NCBI GenBank assembly: GCA_039519185.1
Contig: JAZGSX010000010.1
Location: 372,001-436,000 of the forward strand
DNA length: 64,000 bases
Origin: Astragalus membranaceus
Taxonomy: Eukaryota; Streptophyta; Magnoliopsida; Fabales; Fabaceae
Direction of reading: 5' to 3'
In this document: positions 1 through 9,422 of the stretch, in pieces
Position numbering within the stretch: the first letter of the stretch is position 1
How the letters are laid out: every line of letters starts with the position of its first letter
Made by a program: the position numbers and the translations under genes
Notes under the pieces: model-generated
What the model was told of the DNA's origin: nothing
The model's input: the letters and a program-made list of their open reading frames with translations, nothing else
The model's database searches: none

Positions 1-1167
1 AACAAATACTTAAGGCTCTTGTGGTCACTAAAGACTTCGAAACGAGACCCATACAGGTAATGTCTCCAAATCTTTAGGGCAAACACAATCGCCGCCAACT
101 CTAAATCATGAGTTGGGTAATTCTCTTCATGCGGCTTCAACTGCCTGGAGGCATAAGCAACTACTTGTTGATTCTGCATTAGGACACATCCTAAACCCTT
201 ACCAGAAGCGTCGCAATAGATTTGGAATCCTACTGACGGATCCGGAAGAATCAGGATAGGTGCAGAAGTCAAACGACCCTTAAATTCCGTGAAACAATTT
301 CCACAGTCTGAGTCCCAAACAAACGGCTGACCCTTGCGAGTTAACCGAGTGAGTGGAAGAACCAACTGGGAAAATCCTTGAATGAATCTTCGATAATACC
401 CAGCTAATCCTAAGAAACTTCTTACCTCAGTAACCGTAGACGGCTGCTCCCAGTCTACCACAGCTTCGATCTTACTGGGATCCACAGCAACACCTGTCCT
501 AGATATTACGTGGCCCAGAAACTTAACTTCTGGCATCCAAAAATCACATTTGGACGGCTTGGCATACAATTTCTTCTCTCGGAGTACGTTCAGAACAATT
601 CGGAGATGTTGCACATGCTCCTTAATCGTCTTAGAGAACACCAAGATATCATCAATGAACACTACCACAAACTGATCCAGATAAGGATTAAAAATCCGAT
701 TCATATAATCCATGAATACGGCTGGAGCATTGGTCAAACCGAAGGGCATCACTACGAATTCATAGTGTCCATATCTCGTACGGAAAGCGGTCTTCGGGAC
801 GTCCAAAGCTCGAACCCTGATTTGGTGATAACCGGACCTTAAATCAATCTTTGAAAATACAGAAGCTCCCCTCAACTGATCTAGCAAATCATCAATTCTC
901 GGTAGAGGGTACTTGTTCTTGACAGTCACCTTATTCAACTGACGATAATCGATACACAATCTCATACTTCCGTCCTTCTTCTTGACAAGCAACACTGGAG
1001 CACCCCATGGTGAGGCACTCGGCCGGATGAACCGCTTGGAAATTAGCTCTTCCAGTTGAACTTTCAATTCCCTCAACTCTAATGGCGACATTCTATACGG
1101 GGCTATAGAAATAGGTCCAGTGCCTGGAACCAACTCTATAGAAAATTCCACCTCTTGAACTTCCTAC
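1..1167 (-). CDS. Element A pol fragment: reverse transcriptase and RNase H (no start, runs off left edge)
   Basis: The minus strand translates without a stop from about 1167 to position 1, roughly 388 codons. It starts in the linker between protease and RT (EVEFSIELVPG) and passes through RT motifs: SPWGAPVLLVKKKDGSMRLC, the palm motif FIDDILVFSK near 650, and the thumb/connection motif FLGLAGYYRRFIQGF near 400. It then enters RNase H (CDASGKGLGCVLMQNQ near 200). The RT active-site pair DD is present. Nothing upstream supplies a start codon because gag and protease are deleted, so this is an open but orphaned frame. It is closest to the pol of element B and clearly different from those of E, F and G. 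I infer it is no longer translated as a polyprotein. Confidence 0.85.
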
Positions 1168-1490
1168 CAGCAAAACACTTGGAGAATCTTGAGGAATCAT
1201 ACAACTGTACTTTCTTTCCCTTGATCGGCTGCCTTTTAACTTTGCATTCGGAGTTGATGGCCTAACTACCTTCTCCTTTCCAGTATTCCCTAAGATGAAA
1301 CGGGTTTTAAGGAACTTCGGTCTTGGTCGAGGACTACGTCTTGGTCATCCTTCCATAATTCCGCTCATGATACACCAAGTATTGAGTTGATCAGGCTCAA
1401 TGTCTCTTAGCATCACAAGTGTAATCACAACAAAGACTAACAAGGAATCGACTCAACCCTAAACTAAACTAAGCCCGACTAGGTCGAACT
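1168..1490 (-). pseudogene. Element A leader with deleted gag/protease remnants
   Basis: Between the PBS and the RT frame there is room for only about 320 bp, where an intact element has about 1.6 kb. The PBS-proximal part matches the leaders of C and D (minus-strand gatgctaagagacattgagc near 1400). A stretch near 1230-1290 matches the end of gag in C. The first half of gag, the zinc knuckles and the protease are missing, which implies at least two deletions. Confidence 0.7.
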
Positions 1491-1502
1491 GCTCTGATAC
1501 CA
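1491..1502 (-). other. Primer-binding site of element A (initiator-Met tRNA)
   Basis: Minus-strand TGGTATCAGAGC lies three bases from the LTR end. It is complementary to the 3' end of plant initiator-Met tRNA, the usual primer of Tekay-type elements. The sequence is perfect. Confidence 0.9.
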
Positions 1503-1983
1503 TAATGTAACACCCCGATAAATTCTAACATATAGAATCACCGAAATGCACTAAATGACATACATCAGAGTAACTTGCTGTTATTGAAATATTGAACACA
1601 ACTAAAACTTTAGATAATACATAATAACCGGTTCTCTGAACCTCATAAACTTTCTGAAAATGCTTAAGTTCCAAAACTTAAGACTTGTACATATCCTGGT
1701 GTTCAATACTCAAAACATAAAGTAGCGGAAACGATTTTACAACTTGACAATGAAAGTTATACAATCGGAACATAGAAACAATAAACGGAACAAAGGTCTA
1801 AAACATTAAACTAGGTCTTCAATGACTTCAAGAGTCACACCAGCTAACCATGCTTTACCGCCTTTGCATTCCCCTGTTTCTCTGTAAAAACCACAAATAT
1901 GAAGGGTGAGATAAACATTATCTCAGTGAGTCCTATCGAGACCCCTTACTACTCTAGCGGTTCATTATGCCTTGTTTTGAACT

Positions 1984-2068
1984 CGTGGTCCTAAAAAGCA
2001 ACCACGTGGAAATACATTTAGTTCCTGTAAGCTTCATGCTCATGGCCCTCCTAAGCGACACATGAAGC
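1984..2068 (-). repeat. Two stem-loops in element A LTR
   Basis: Perfect inverted arms CGTGGT/ACCACG (1984-1989 with 2001-2006, 11-nt loop) and GCTTCATG/CATGAAGC (2031-2038 with 2061-2068, 22-nt loop) lie where related LTRs carry the 30-nt hairpins. The stems are unrelated in sequence to those hairpins. Whether they fold in RNA is inference. Confidence 0.6.
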
Positions 2069-2309
2069 ATGCAATCTTTGTTCCATGTTTTTAGCATAAC
2101 ACCTCAGTCTACCTATTTTATAGGCATCTCTTGACCTTTTGGTGAACCCATCCCGCTATTTCTAGCAGGGGAAACATTCTTGAGTCTAGGTTTTGGGGCT
2201 CATGACTTCCCCTCCCCTAGTATGCTAACCTCTTAGGGTCGTCACCCTTTTTCCTCTTGTATTTATTATACATTTTCAGTCTGTGTACCCGCAATGGGCT
2301 GTTAGTCAT

Positions 2310-2497
2310 TCCAGTCAAGTACCATGTACCATATCAGTCAAATACAGTGTATAATATCAGTCAATGTACCGTGTATCATATTAGTCAAGTACCGTGTATC
2401 ATATCAGTCAAATACAGTGTATAATATCAGTCAATGTACCGTGTATCATATTAGTCAAGTACCGTGTATCATATCAGTCAAGTACCGTGTATCATAT
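2310..2497 (-). repeat. 23-24 bp tandem repeat, about eight copies, in element A LTR
   Basis: Units of the form TATCATATCAGTCAAGTACC repeat head to tail with small variants (ATACAGTG / ATGTACCGTG / AAGTACCGTG). Three successive variants form a higher-order block of about 71 bp that itself occurs twice. It is AT-rich and non-coding and is not present in the other LTRs of this window. Confidence 0.85.
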
Positions 2498-2705
2498 TAT
2501 TATTTCTTAACATATGTTCTCTCGCGTTCTCTAAGTACGGTCTTCCATTTTGTTCATAATACACAAGTTTTCTAGTAAACATGTTCAATCTCATGACATC
2601 GGTACCTTTACATTGTTGGGGGACCTTGGGGAATGGATTAGAAGAGGATTGGAATCATTTGGAATGGATAAAAAGGTACTTTGAAATTGAAGGTCAGAAG
2701 GTCTC

Positions 2706-2960
2706 ACACGACCCGTGCGTATAGGCGCACGACCCGTGTGTGGTCGAACAGTTTGCAGAAGATTTCGAGAAAGATACGCACGACCCGTGCGACTTGGCGC
2801 ACGATCCGTGCGTTATCCACTAAAATTTTAGAAAGTTCCAGAGGCATACGCACGACCCGTGCGACTTGGCGCACGATCCGTGCGTGTTTTAAAAATCCAG
2901 TTCTTGTCGTATCAGATGGAGGCGCACGACCCGTGCTCATAGGCACACGATCCGTGCGTT
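2706..2960 (-). repeat. Paired palindrome cassette CGCACG-NNN-CGTGCG (8 copies) in element A LTR
   Basis: Eight copies of a 15-bp interrupted palindrome are arranged as four pairs. The two members of a pair are 6-7 bp apart (ACTTGG, TATAGG, TCATAGG) and the pairs are tens of bases apart. The arms are almost invariant while the 3-base loop varies (ACC, ATC). Element D carries the same motif in the same paired form. Confidence 0.85.
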
Positions 2961-4655
2961 TCTATCTGTTTTCCAGAAAATAGGTTTTTCATGAGAAATT
3001 CCATTCCGTTCCGATTCCAATTTCCGTTCCGATCGAGACCCTAACATAACAGTTATTATTCCAGACCAGCGAAAGCGATTAAACAGTCCAACAACATATA
3101 TCATAATTCAACAATCCAATCAATTCGAGCAATTATGCAAATTACGGTTTTTCGATAAAACATTTTCGTTAAGTTTTCGCAAAGCGGTTTTCCATAATAT
3201 CGTTTCAGGAAATAACAGGACTCGACAACAAAACGTCCCTAAGCGAGTATAGAACTCACCGATTTGACGACCTCGCGAGAAATCACGTCCTCACGAACTG
3301 TAACCTCTCGAACAATCCCCGTAATCACGTACTCGCACCGAACACGTCCGATTCTCGAAACTGAACTTCGGAACGGCAACCAATCACAAATCCAGCTACT
3401 GAACTTCCTCCTTGACTACGGAATTGGCGTCTCTTGAACTTTGGCGATTCGATCCGAAATTTGAGAAACCAACACTTCCAATTTCGCATCCGTTTTCCAG
3501 AATCAGTGAGCAGTTTTGTAACACGCGTATCTTGGTCAAATCGTGGCCAAAACCCTTCAAACCAGTGCCCATTCTGTAGATAATTTTGTCTACTTTCTGA
3601 TGGTCAAAGGATCATACGCATGCATCCAGTAACTTGGGAGATACACCCGAAACAATGAGACTGGTTCAGGACGGTGCTCGAGTCTGAATCCGAAACTTGG
3701 GGACATGGTATCTCCTTTGTTTCTCCATGAAATCATACGGTTCTTGTGCCAAAAATGAAGATCTTCGAGTCTAGTTTCCAGAGGGACAAGAATCACGATC
3801 ATCGGAGCAGTGTACAGTGAGATACGACGCAATCACTGAAGGGTCCCCAAACTGTTTTTACCCAGAATTTGTGTTGCACTTGCAACTTCAACCCCAACTT
3901 CGAAGTTCATCTCCATCAACTACCCAAAATGAATCCCAAGCTCCCCTAGCTTCAGAACCTTCCTCAAATATGCTTCAATCCATTAGGTTGTTGTCCTAGC
4001 ACCTGAATATTGTTCTAGGCTCATCATGCAACTCACAACTCTTCCAAAACATCATTTTTCTTTAATTTGAGCATGGTGGTTTGAAAATGGTGTTTTGATG
4101 ATGGCTGGGGAATGGGGGATGATAGTGGTACCAGAAGATAGAGGTTGATGAGCTGAATCTCATGAGCCAAAAATGGTGAACATGCATCAAGGATTAATGG
4201 AGATCCTTCTTCTTCTTTCCCCTCCTCACTCTCGAGTTCTCTCCCTCTCCTCAACCCTCTCTTTTCTATTTTGTTTCTAACTTCAGAAACTGAATGTGTG
4301 GTGTTTTATGTAAGTGACCAGCTGAAAGGGATAAATGGGCTGGGTGATATAAAGGGGAAAAGACCATAATGCCCCTATGTCCAAGTTTTGCTTAAACTTC
4401 CTTAATTTCTTCTTAAGTCAATTTTAATCCAACAATACTTATACAATAGTCACATATTGCATATAGGGATGTTCCGTGGAGGATGGTTTAGCCGAAACTC
4501 ATAAATATGTGAAAAAGACGAAAATACCCTTGCGCTCCTATTTGCTTAAAATCCCACTTAACTCACCAGATCATAATTAATCAATAATGCTAATTAATCA
4601 TCTCGCCCTCTTGCTAATTTAAATTATTTAAATTAGCGAAATTGGGGATGTTACA

Positions 4656-4660
4656 CAGTT
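4656..4660. repeat. Right TSD of element A (CAGTT)
   Basis: Element D, a relative of B, reads LTR-end ttaCAGTTGGTATC. B here reads CAGTTGGTATC directly after A's LTR. The two extra bases CA are explained if A inserted after CAGTT and duplicated it. The left copy would lie outside the window. Confidence 0.65.
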
Positions 4661-4671
4661 GGTATCAGAGC
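4660..4671 (+). other. Primer-binding site of element B
   Basis: TGGTATCAGAGC is a perfect match to the complement of the initiator-Met tRNA 3' end. It is cut off from its own 5' LTR by the insertion of A. Confidence 0.9.
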
Positions 4672-4791
4672 GGTTCGACCTAGTCGGACTTAGCTTTTAG
4701 GGTCTTTACTTTCTCCAGTCGTGATTTTCTCAGTATGCTACTAGACATTGAGCTTGATCAACTTAATACTTTGTGCATATTTCGCAGAATC

Positions 4792-5573
4792 ATGGCCAGA
4801 AGAGGTAGAGGCGTTCCTCCTCCAGTTGATCCGAACTTTGAATGGATGCAGAATGTCATTGTGAATCAGCAAAAGATGATGCAGGATATGTTGCAAATGC
4901 AGCATGACCAAATGGCTCTACAGCAGCCCAATGTACAACCTCATCTAGAAGATCCTAACCGGACATATTTCCAATTTCAAAAGATGAAGCCCCCGACTTA
5001 CAAGGGTGGACCGGATCCAATGACCGCCTACTATTGGATTGATTCAATGGAAAAAAAATTTCAAACCTTGCAATGCGGGGGAGAAGAGAAGGTAATATGT
5101 GCGGCAAATGTGCTCGATGAAGATGCCCACACCTGGTGGTGTAATGCAAGACAAATGATGGAACTCCAAGGAACTCCCCTCACTTGGGACAACTTCAAGG
5201 AATTGTTTTTGAAGCAATATTTCCCTTCGGTGAAGAAGCTGAGTAAGCAAGCAGAGTTTGTAAATCTTAAGCAAGGTGATATGTCGGTTGGGGAATATGC
5301 TGCGAAATTTGAAAGACTGTCTCAGTTCTATGAGTTGGGAAGGTATGCCCCAAATGATATGTGGAAAATGCAAATGTTCAAAGAAGGTCTCCGAGCTGAT
5401 GTGAGCCAAGGACTCAGTTCTTACACTTTGGTTAACTATCCTGCCTTAGTGCAAAAAGCATATGTTGCTGAGGAGGATCTGAGGAAAATGTATGCTGAAA
5501 AGAAAGACTACTGGAAGGGTAAGAAAAAGGTTGCTGAATCTTCTACTCCATCCAGGCAATTCAAGGGAAGCAG
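4792..5573 (+). CDS. Element B Gag (capsid part), frame lost before the zinc knuckles
   Basis: I chose the ATG at 4792 (MARRGRGVPPPVDPNFEWMQ) over the in-frame ATG at 4735 because the homologous leader of other copies ends just before it. The protein has the plant retrotransposon Gag domain: PPTYKGGPDPMTAYYWIDSM, then a WW-containing stretch (DAHTWWCNARQ), FKELFLKQYFPSVKK and the conserved GDMSVGEYAAKFERLSQFY. Gag packages the element RNA in cytoplasmic particles. Near 5570 the frame breaks: the lysine-rich tail goes into an unrelated frame that stops at 5733, while the zinc knuckles continue in another frame. The capsid part therefore looks intact and the nucleocapsid fusion does not. Confidence 0.8.
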
Positions 5574-5712
5574 GTGCAATCCCATGACCCAGCCAAGCCC
5601 CACAAGTGTACTAATTGTGGAAAGTATCATTTCGGTGATTGTTGGCAGAAATCTAATCGGTGCTATCATTGTAATGAAGAGGGCCACTATGCCCATCAAG
5701 GAGGAATTTTCA
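5574..5712 (+). pseudogene. Element B nucleocapsid segment (zinc knuckles) in a third frame
   Basis: This frame encodes CTNCGKYHFGDC followed by CYHCNEEGHYA, the remains of two CCHC-type knuckles that bind genomic RNA. The second lacks its last cysteine (HQGG where a Cys is expected). The segment is out of frame with capsid on the left and with protease on the right, so two indels flank it. The normal Gag-NC-PR fusion cannot be made without two frameshifts. Confidence 0.7.
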
Positions 5713-8700
5713 AGGAGCACCAAATGCTCCTAAGCAGGGGCGAATCAATACATTGGATGCTCGAACCATCACACCTACTGATAATCTTCTGAGGGGTACG
5801 GGATTTCTTTTTAATAACTCAGTCAATATTTTATATGATTCTGGTGCAACTCATTGTTTTATATCACAAGCATGTGTGGATCGGTTGGGTTTAGCATTAT
5901 CTGAGCTATCCGAACCGATAACTATTTTAACTGCTGCCAAGGGTCGTGTCCAGACCCAATCGTTGTGTGAAAATTGCCTACTTGTCATAGGGGACAGACA
6001 ATTTGTTGTGAAATTTATTTGCTTGCCTATGAGAAGTATGGACATTGTTCTGGGTATGGATTGGATGGCTGAAAATCATGTTATTATCAACTGTGCTGAT
6101 CGAACCATTAGCTTCACCTCTGAATCCGTAGGCTTGACACAGACAGATTCTGAAGTGATGATCTCTTACACTGAAGCAAGCCAGTCATTATTCCAAGGTG
6201 CAGAAGCTATTCTTATTATGTTGTCTGCATCTACTGAAACGGGCTTAGACTTGTCATCTGTGCAAGTGGTAAATGAATTTCTAGATGTCTTTCCAGAAGA
6301 AGTTTCATCCTTACCTCCTGACCGAGAGGTAGAGTTCTCAATAGAATTGGTTCCTGGTACAGGATCAATCTCTATTGCCCCTTATAGAATGTCCCCTTTA
6401 GAATTAAAGGAATTAAAGTCTCAACTTGAAGAATTGATCTCAAAGAGGTTCATTCGACCGACTGCCTCTCCATGGGGTGCCCCGGTGTTGCTAGTTAAAA
6501 AGAAGGATGGTAGCATGAGGTTGTGCATAGATTATCGACAACTAAATAAAGTGACGATCAAGAATAAATATCCCTTGCCGAGGATAGACGATTTGCTCGA
6601 CCAACTTCGAGGTGCAGTGGTATTTTCAAAAATTGATCTGAGGTCGGGCTATCATCAAATAAAGGTACGAGCCTTAGATATTCCGAAGACAGCTTTCCGT
6701 ACGAGGTATGGACATTACGAGTTCGTAGTAATGCCCTTCGGTTTGACTAATGCTCCAGCGGTATTCATGGATTACATGAACCGAGTATTCCACACTTATC
6801 TCGATCAGTTTGTGGTAGTTTTTATTGATGATATCTTGGTGTACTCTAAGACCATTGAGGACCATGTTCAACATCTCCGCATTGTTCTGAACGTACTCCG
6901 AGAAAAGAAATTGTATGCTAAGCCGTCGAAGTGTGACTTCTGGATGCCGGAAGTAAAGTTTTTGAGTCACGTGATTTCCCAATCGGGAGTTGCGGTGGAT
7001 CCCAGTAAGGTAGAAGCTGTATTGAACTGGGAACGGCCAACATCTGTTACAGAAATAAGAAGTTTCTTGGGTCTAGCTAGTTACTATAGGAGGTTTATAC
7101 AAGGTTTTTCACAATTGGTTCTTCCACTTACTCGGTTAACTCGTAAGGGCCAACCGTTTACATGGGATGCCGATTGTGAGCAGTGTTTTCAAGAATTGAA
7201 GGAAAGGTTGACTTCTGCTCCAATCCTAATCCTTCCAGATCTGTCTTTGGATTTTCAAATTTTCAGCGATGCTTCTGGGAAGGGTTTGGGATGTGTCCTT
7301 ATGCAGAACCAACAAGTTGTAGCTTATGCCTCCAGACAGTTGAAGACTCACGAAGAGAACTATCCGACTCATGATTTGGAATTGGCAGCTATTGTGTACG
7401 CACTGAAGATTTGGAGACATTACCTATATGGGTCTCGTTTCAAAGTCTTCAGTGATCATAAAAGCTTGAAGTATTTGTTTGATCAGAAGGAGTTGAATAA
7501 CAGACAGAGGAGGTGGGTGGAATTTCTGAAGGATTATGACTTCGAATTGAAGTATCATCCGGGAAAGGCTAATGTTGTAGCTGATGCACTAAGTAGGAAA
7601 TCCATCCACATAGCAGAGTTTATGATGCATGAAATGAAATTGTTGGAGTCCTTTAGGGACTTAAATTTGAATGCAAGATCAAGGAAGAACCGTTTAGTGT
7701 TGAGCCATATGAGGATCTCCAGTTCATTAAGGGATTCTATTCGCTTAGCACAGGAAAATGATGTGAAGCTACAATCGCAGAAATTGTTGCCAGATTTTAC
7801 TGAAGATAGGGATGGAGTGATCTGTTTCAACGGTAGGATCTGTGTGCCCGATAATGAAGATATTAAAAAGCAAGTGCTAGAAGAAGCACACCGAGGTTTA
7901 TTTTCTGTACATCCTGGATCCACCAAGATGTATAGAGATTTAAAGCAGATGTATTGGTGGCAAGGAATGAAGTTAGAGATTGCTGAATTTGTATCAAAGT
8001 GCTTAACTTGCCAAAGGGTTAAGATAGAACATCAGAAGCCTGCTGGTCTGCTACGGCCACTAGATGTACCAGTGTGGAAATGGGAAGACATTTCCATGGA
8101 TTTTGTAATGGCGTTGCCAAAGTCTCAAGCCGGTAACGACTCCATTTGGGTAGTTGTAGATCGGTTAACCAAATCAGCTCATTTTATTCCAGTTCGTTCT
8201 AGCAGTAAAGTATCCAAGTTAGCTGAGGTGTATTTGAAGAACATAGTAAAGTTACATGGGGTTCCTACCAGTATAGTGTCGGATCGAGATCCGAAATTCA
8301 CTTCTCGATTTTGGAAAGCTCTGGATGAAGCATTGGGAACTAAAGTACTTCTTAGTACCGCTTATCACCCGCAGACCGATGGTCAGACCGAGAGAACTAT
8401 CCAGACATTAGAGGATATGCTTAGGGCTTCGGTACTTGATAACGGGAAGAAATGGGAGGATCATCTTCCATTGGTTGAATTCTCATATAACAACAGTTAT
8501 CATTCCAGTATCGGAATGGCGCCTTTTGAGGCCTTGTATGGAAGGAAATGTAGAACTCCATTGTGTTGGTGGGAAGTCGGTGAGAACCGATTGTTAGGAC
8601 CCGAGATGATTCAAGACACTACTGAAAAGATCAGGTTAATCAGAGAAAGAATGAAAGCTGCCCAGAGCAGGCAAAAGAGCTATGCTGATAAAAGAAGAAG

Positions 8701-9136
8701 GCCGTTAGAATTCGAGTCGGGCGATCATGTGTTTTTGAGATTATCACCAACAATTGGCACAGGTAGGGCATTACGGGTGAAGAAACTCAGTCCTCGGTAT
8801 ATTGGACCCTTCCAGATTATTGAGCGAATAGGGCCTCTTGCATACCGTATTGCTTTGCCTCCACCATTGTCAAATCTGCATGATGTATTCCATGTGTCTC
8901 AGCTGCGAAAGTACATTCCCGATCCAAGTCAACCGTTAGATTTTGAAACAATTGACCTCCGACCGGATTTGTCCTTCCAACCTAATCCGAATTACATCAT
9001 GGAACGTTGCGAGAGGACGCTACGGACAAAGTCAATTCCCATTGTCAAGGTGGTTTGGGATGGTTTTTCCGCAGAGGAAGCTACTTGGGAGTTGGAGGAC
9101 GAGATGCGGACTCGGTATCCGTATTTGTTCTCTTGA
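5711..9136 (+). CDS. Element B Pol: protease, RT, RNase H, integrase, chromodomain
   Basis: An open frame of more than 1127 codons with no ATG of its own; it begins in frame after the second indel near 5711. Domains counted from 5753: aspartic protease (YDSGATHCF, about 28-36), RT (YPLPRIDDLLDQL; catalytic FIDDILVYSK at about 357), RNase H (SDASGKGLG; DHKSLKYLFDQKELN), integrase with an HHCC zinc finger (SVHPGSTKMYRDLKQMYWW ... CLTCQ), the core (MDFVMALP, SDRDPKFTSRFW at about 842, TDGQTERTIQTLEDML), the GPF/Y-like motif YIGPFQIIERIG and a chromodomain-like tail (IVKVVWDGFSAEEATWELED). All catalytic acidic residues I checked are present. One oddity is FLSHVIS where relatives have FLGHVIS. Only the gag-pol junction is broken, so I infer B lost autonomy recently. 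Confidence 0.85.
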   Translation, partial: QGAPNAPKQGRINTLDARTITPTDNLLRGTGFLFNNSVNILYDSGATHCFISQACVDRLGLALSELSEPITILTAAKGRVQTQSLCENCLLVIGDRQFVVKFICLPMRSMDIVLGMDWMAENHVIINCADRTISFTSESVGLTQTDSEVMISYTEASQSLFQGAEAILIMLSASTETGLDLSSVQVVNEFLDVFPEEVSSLPPDREVEFSIELVPGTGSISIAPYRMSPLELKELKSQLEELISKRFIRPTASPWGAPVLLVKKKDGSMRLCIDYRQLNKVTIKNKYPLPRIDDLLDQLRGAVVFSKIDLRSGYHQIKVRALDIPKTAFRTRYGHYEFVVMPFGLTNAPAVFMDYMNRVFHTYLDQFVVVFIDDILVYSKTIEDHVQHLRIVLNVLREKKLYAKPSKCDFWMPEVKFLSHVISQSGVAVDPSKVEAVLNWERPTSVTEIRSFLGLASYYRRFIQGFSQLVLPLTRLTRKGQPFTWDADCEQCFQELKERLTSAPILILPDLSLDFQIFSDASGKGLGCVLMQNQQVVAYASRQLKTHEENYPTHDLELAAIVYALKIWRHYLYGSRFKVFSDHKSLKYLFDQKELNNRQRRWVEFLKDYDFELKYHPGKANVVADALSRKSIHIAEFMMHEMKLLESFRDLNLNARSRKNRLVLSHMRISSSLRDSIRLAQENDVKLQSQKLLPDFTEDRDGVICFNGRICVPDNEDIKKQVLEEAHRGLFSVHPGSTKMYRDLKQMYWWQGMKLEIAEFVSKCLTCQRVKIEHQKPAGLLRPLDVPVWKWEDISMDFVMALPKSQAGNDSIWVVVDRLTKSAHFIPVRSSSKVSKLAEVYLKNIVKLHGVPTSIVSDRDPKFTSRFWKALDEALGTKVLLSTAYHPQTDGQTERTIQTLEDMLRASVLDNGKKWEDHLPLVEFSYNNSYHSSIGMAPFEALYGRKCRTPLCWWEVGENRLLGPEMIQDTTEKIRLIRERMKAAQSRQKSYADKRRRPLEFESGDHVFLRLSPTIGTGRALRVKKLSPRYIGPFQIIERIGPLAYRIALPPPLSNLHDVFHVSQLRKYIPDPSQPLDFETIDLRPDLSFQPNPNYIMERCERTLRTKSIPIVKVVWDGFSAEEATWELEDEMRTRYPYLFS

Positions 9137-9175
9137 GGTATGTCGTGTCTAATTTTGAGGACAAAATTCTTTCAA

Positions 9176-9188
9176 GTTGGGGAGAATG
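9176..9188 (+). other. Polypurine tract of element B
   Basis: AAGTTGGGGAGAA lies directly before the 3' LTR start (TGTAACATCC). This is where plus-strand DNA synthesis is primed. The pol stop codon lies about 40 bp upstream. Confidence 0.85.
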
Positions 9189-9385
9189 TAACATCCTCAA
9201 AATAATTAATCGAATTATTTGGATGTTAACCCAATTGAATTAATTTGGTACTTAATTGGTAAAATTATTGAGTGCTAAAATTATCTATTGGATGTCATTA
9301 GGTCGTTAACCGGATAATACGGATCAAGGAAGTTCTGGATTCGAAATATGGGATCAAGATCAATATGGTAATTGGACTACGCTAC

Positions 9386-9422
9386 CACTTAATTAATTAA
9401 TTAATTATGTGTGTGTGTGTGT
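9386..9422 (+). repeat. TTAA and GT microsatellites in element B LTR
   Basis: Runs of TTAA (about five) and GT (about seven) lie just before the GA-rich leader. The LTRs of C and D have AC/AT runs at the same place, so this is a length-variable spot of the family. Confidence 0.8.

Larger units (their letters stand above)
1..4655 (-). mobile_element. Element A: Ty3/gypsy (Tekay-like) LTR retrotransposon, 5' part, minus strand
   Basis: Read on the minus strand the order is 5' LTR (4655 to 1506), initiator-Met PBS (1502 to 1491), a short leader with deleted gag and protease, then RT and RNase H running off the left edge. The right end is followed by CAGTT and then by the rest of element B's primer-binding region. 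I read this as A inserted into B, with CAGTT as the right copy of the target duplication. The integrase, chromodomain and 3' LTR of A should lie left of the window. Without protease and most of gag it is probably non-autonomous. Confidence 0.85.
1506..4655 (-). repeat. Element A 5' LTR (3.15 kb, minus orientation)
   Basis: It runs from TGTAACATCCCC (minus strand, 4655) to GGGGTGTTACA (1506), giving the TG...CA LTR ends. In element order it holds an AT-rich start, a purine-rich leader (about 4250-4200), a paired-palindrome cassette (2960-2706), 23-bp tandem repeats (2497-2310), stem-loops (2068-1984) and a conserved end shared with C and D. Although it also abuts the PBS of B, every internal landmark shows that it is a single minus-strand LTR. 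A TATA-like sequence at 4348-4354 is better on the plus strand (TATAAAG) but also reads as TTTATAT on the minus strand. Confidence 0.85.

Noticed and set aside
2310..2497. CRISPR-like array (23-bp repeats; also the 30-nt units spaced about 57 bp)
   Set aside because: The DNA is plant retrotransposon LTR. The 23-bp repeats have no spacers, and the spacers of the 30-nt units are the same in both LTRs of an element and carry no sign of acquisition. There are no cas-like genes.
4033..4254. 73-codon minus-strand frame in A's LTR
   Set aside because: It lies in the purine-rich leader and is Glu/Lys/Pro-rich with no homologue in the other LTRs. It could be an upstream ORF but there is no support for a gene.
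1506..4655. Two divergent retrotransposons sharing one inverted or bidirectional LTR
   Set aside because: All internal landmarks of this LTR run in minus orientation only, and the CAGTT bases before B's PBS are explained by a simple insertion of A into B.
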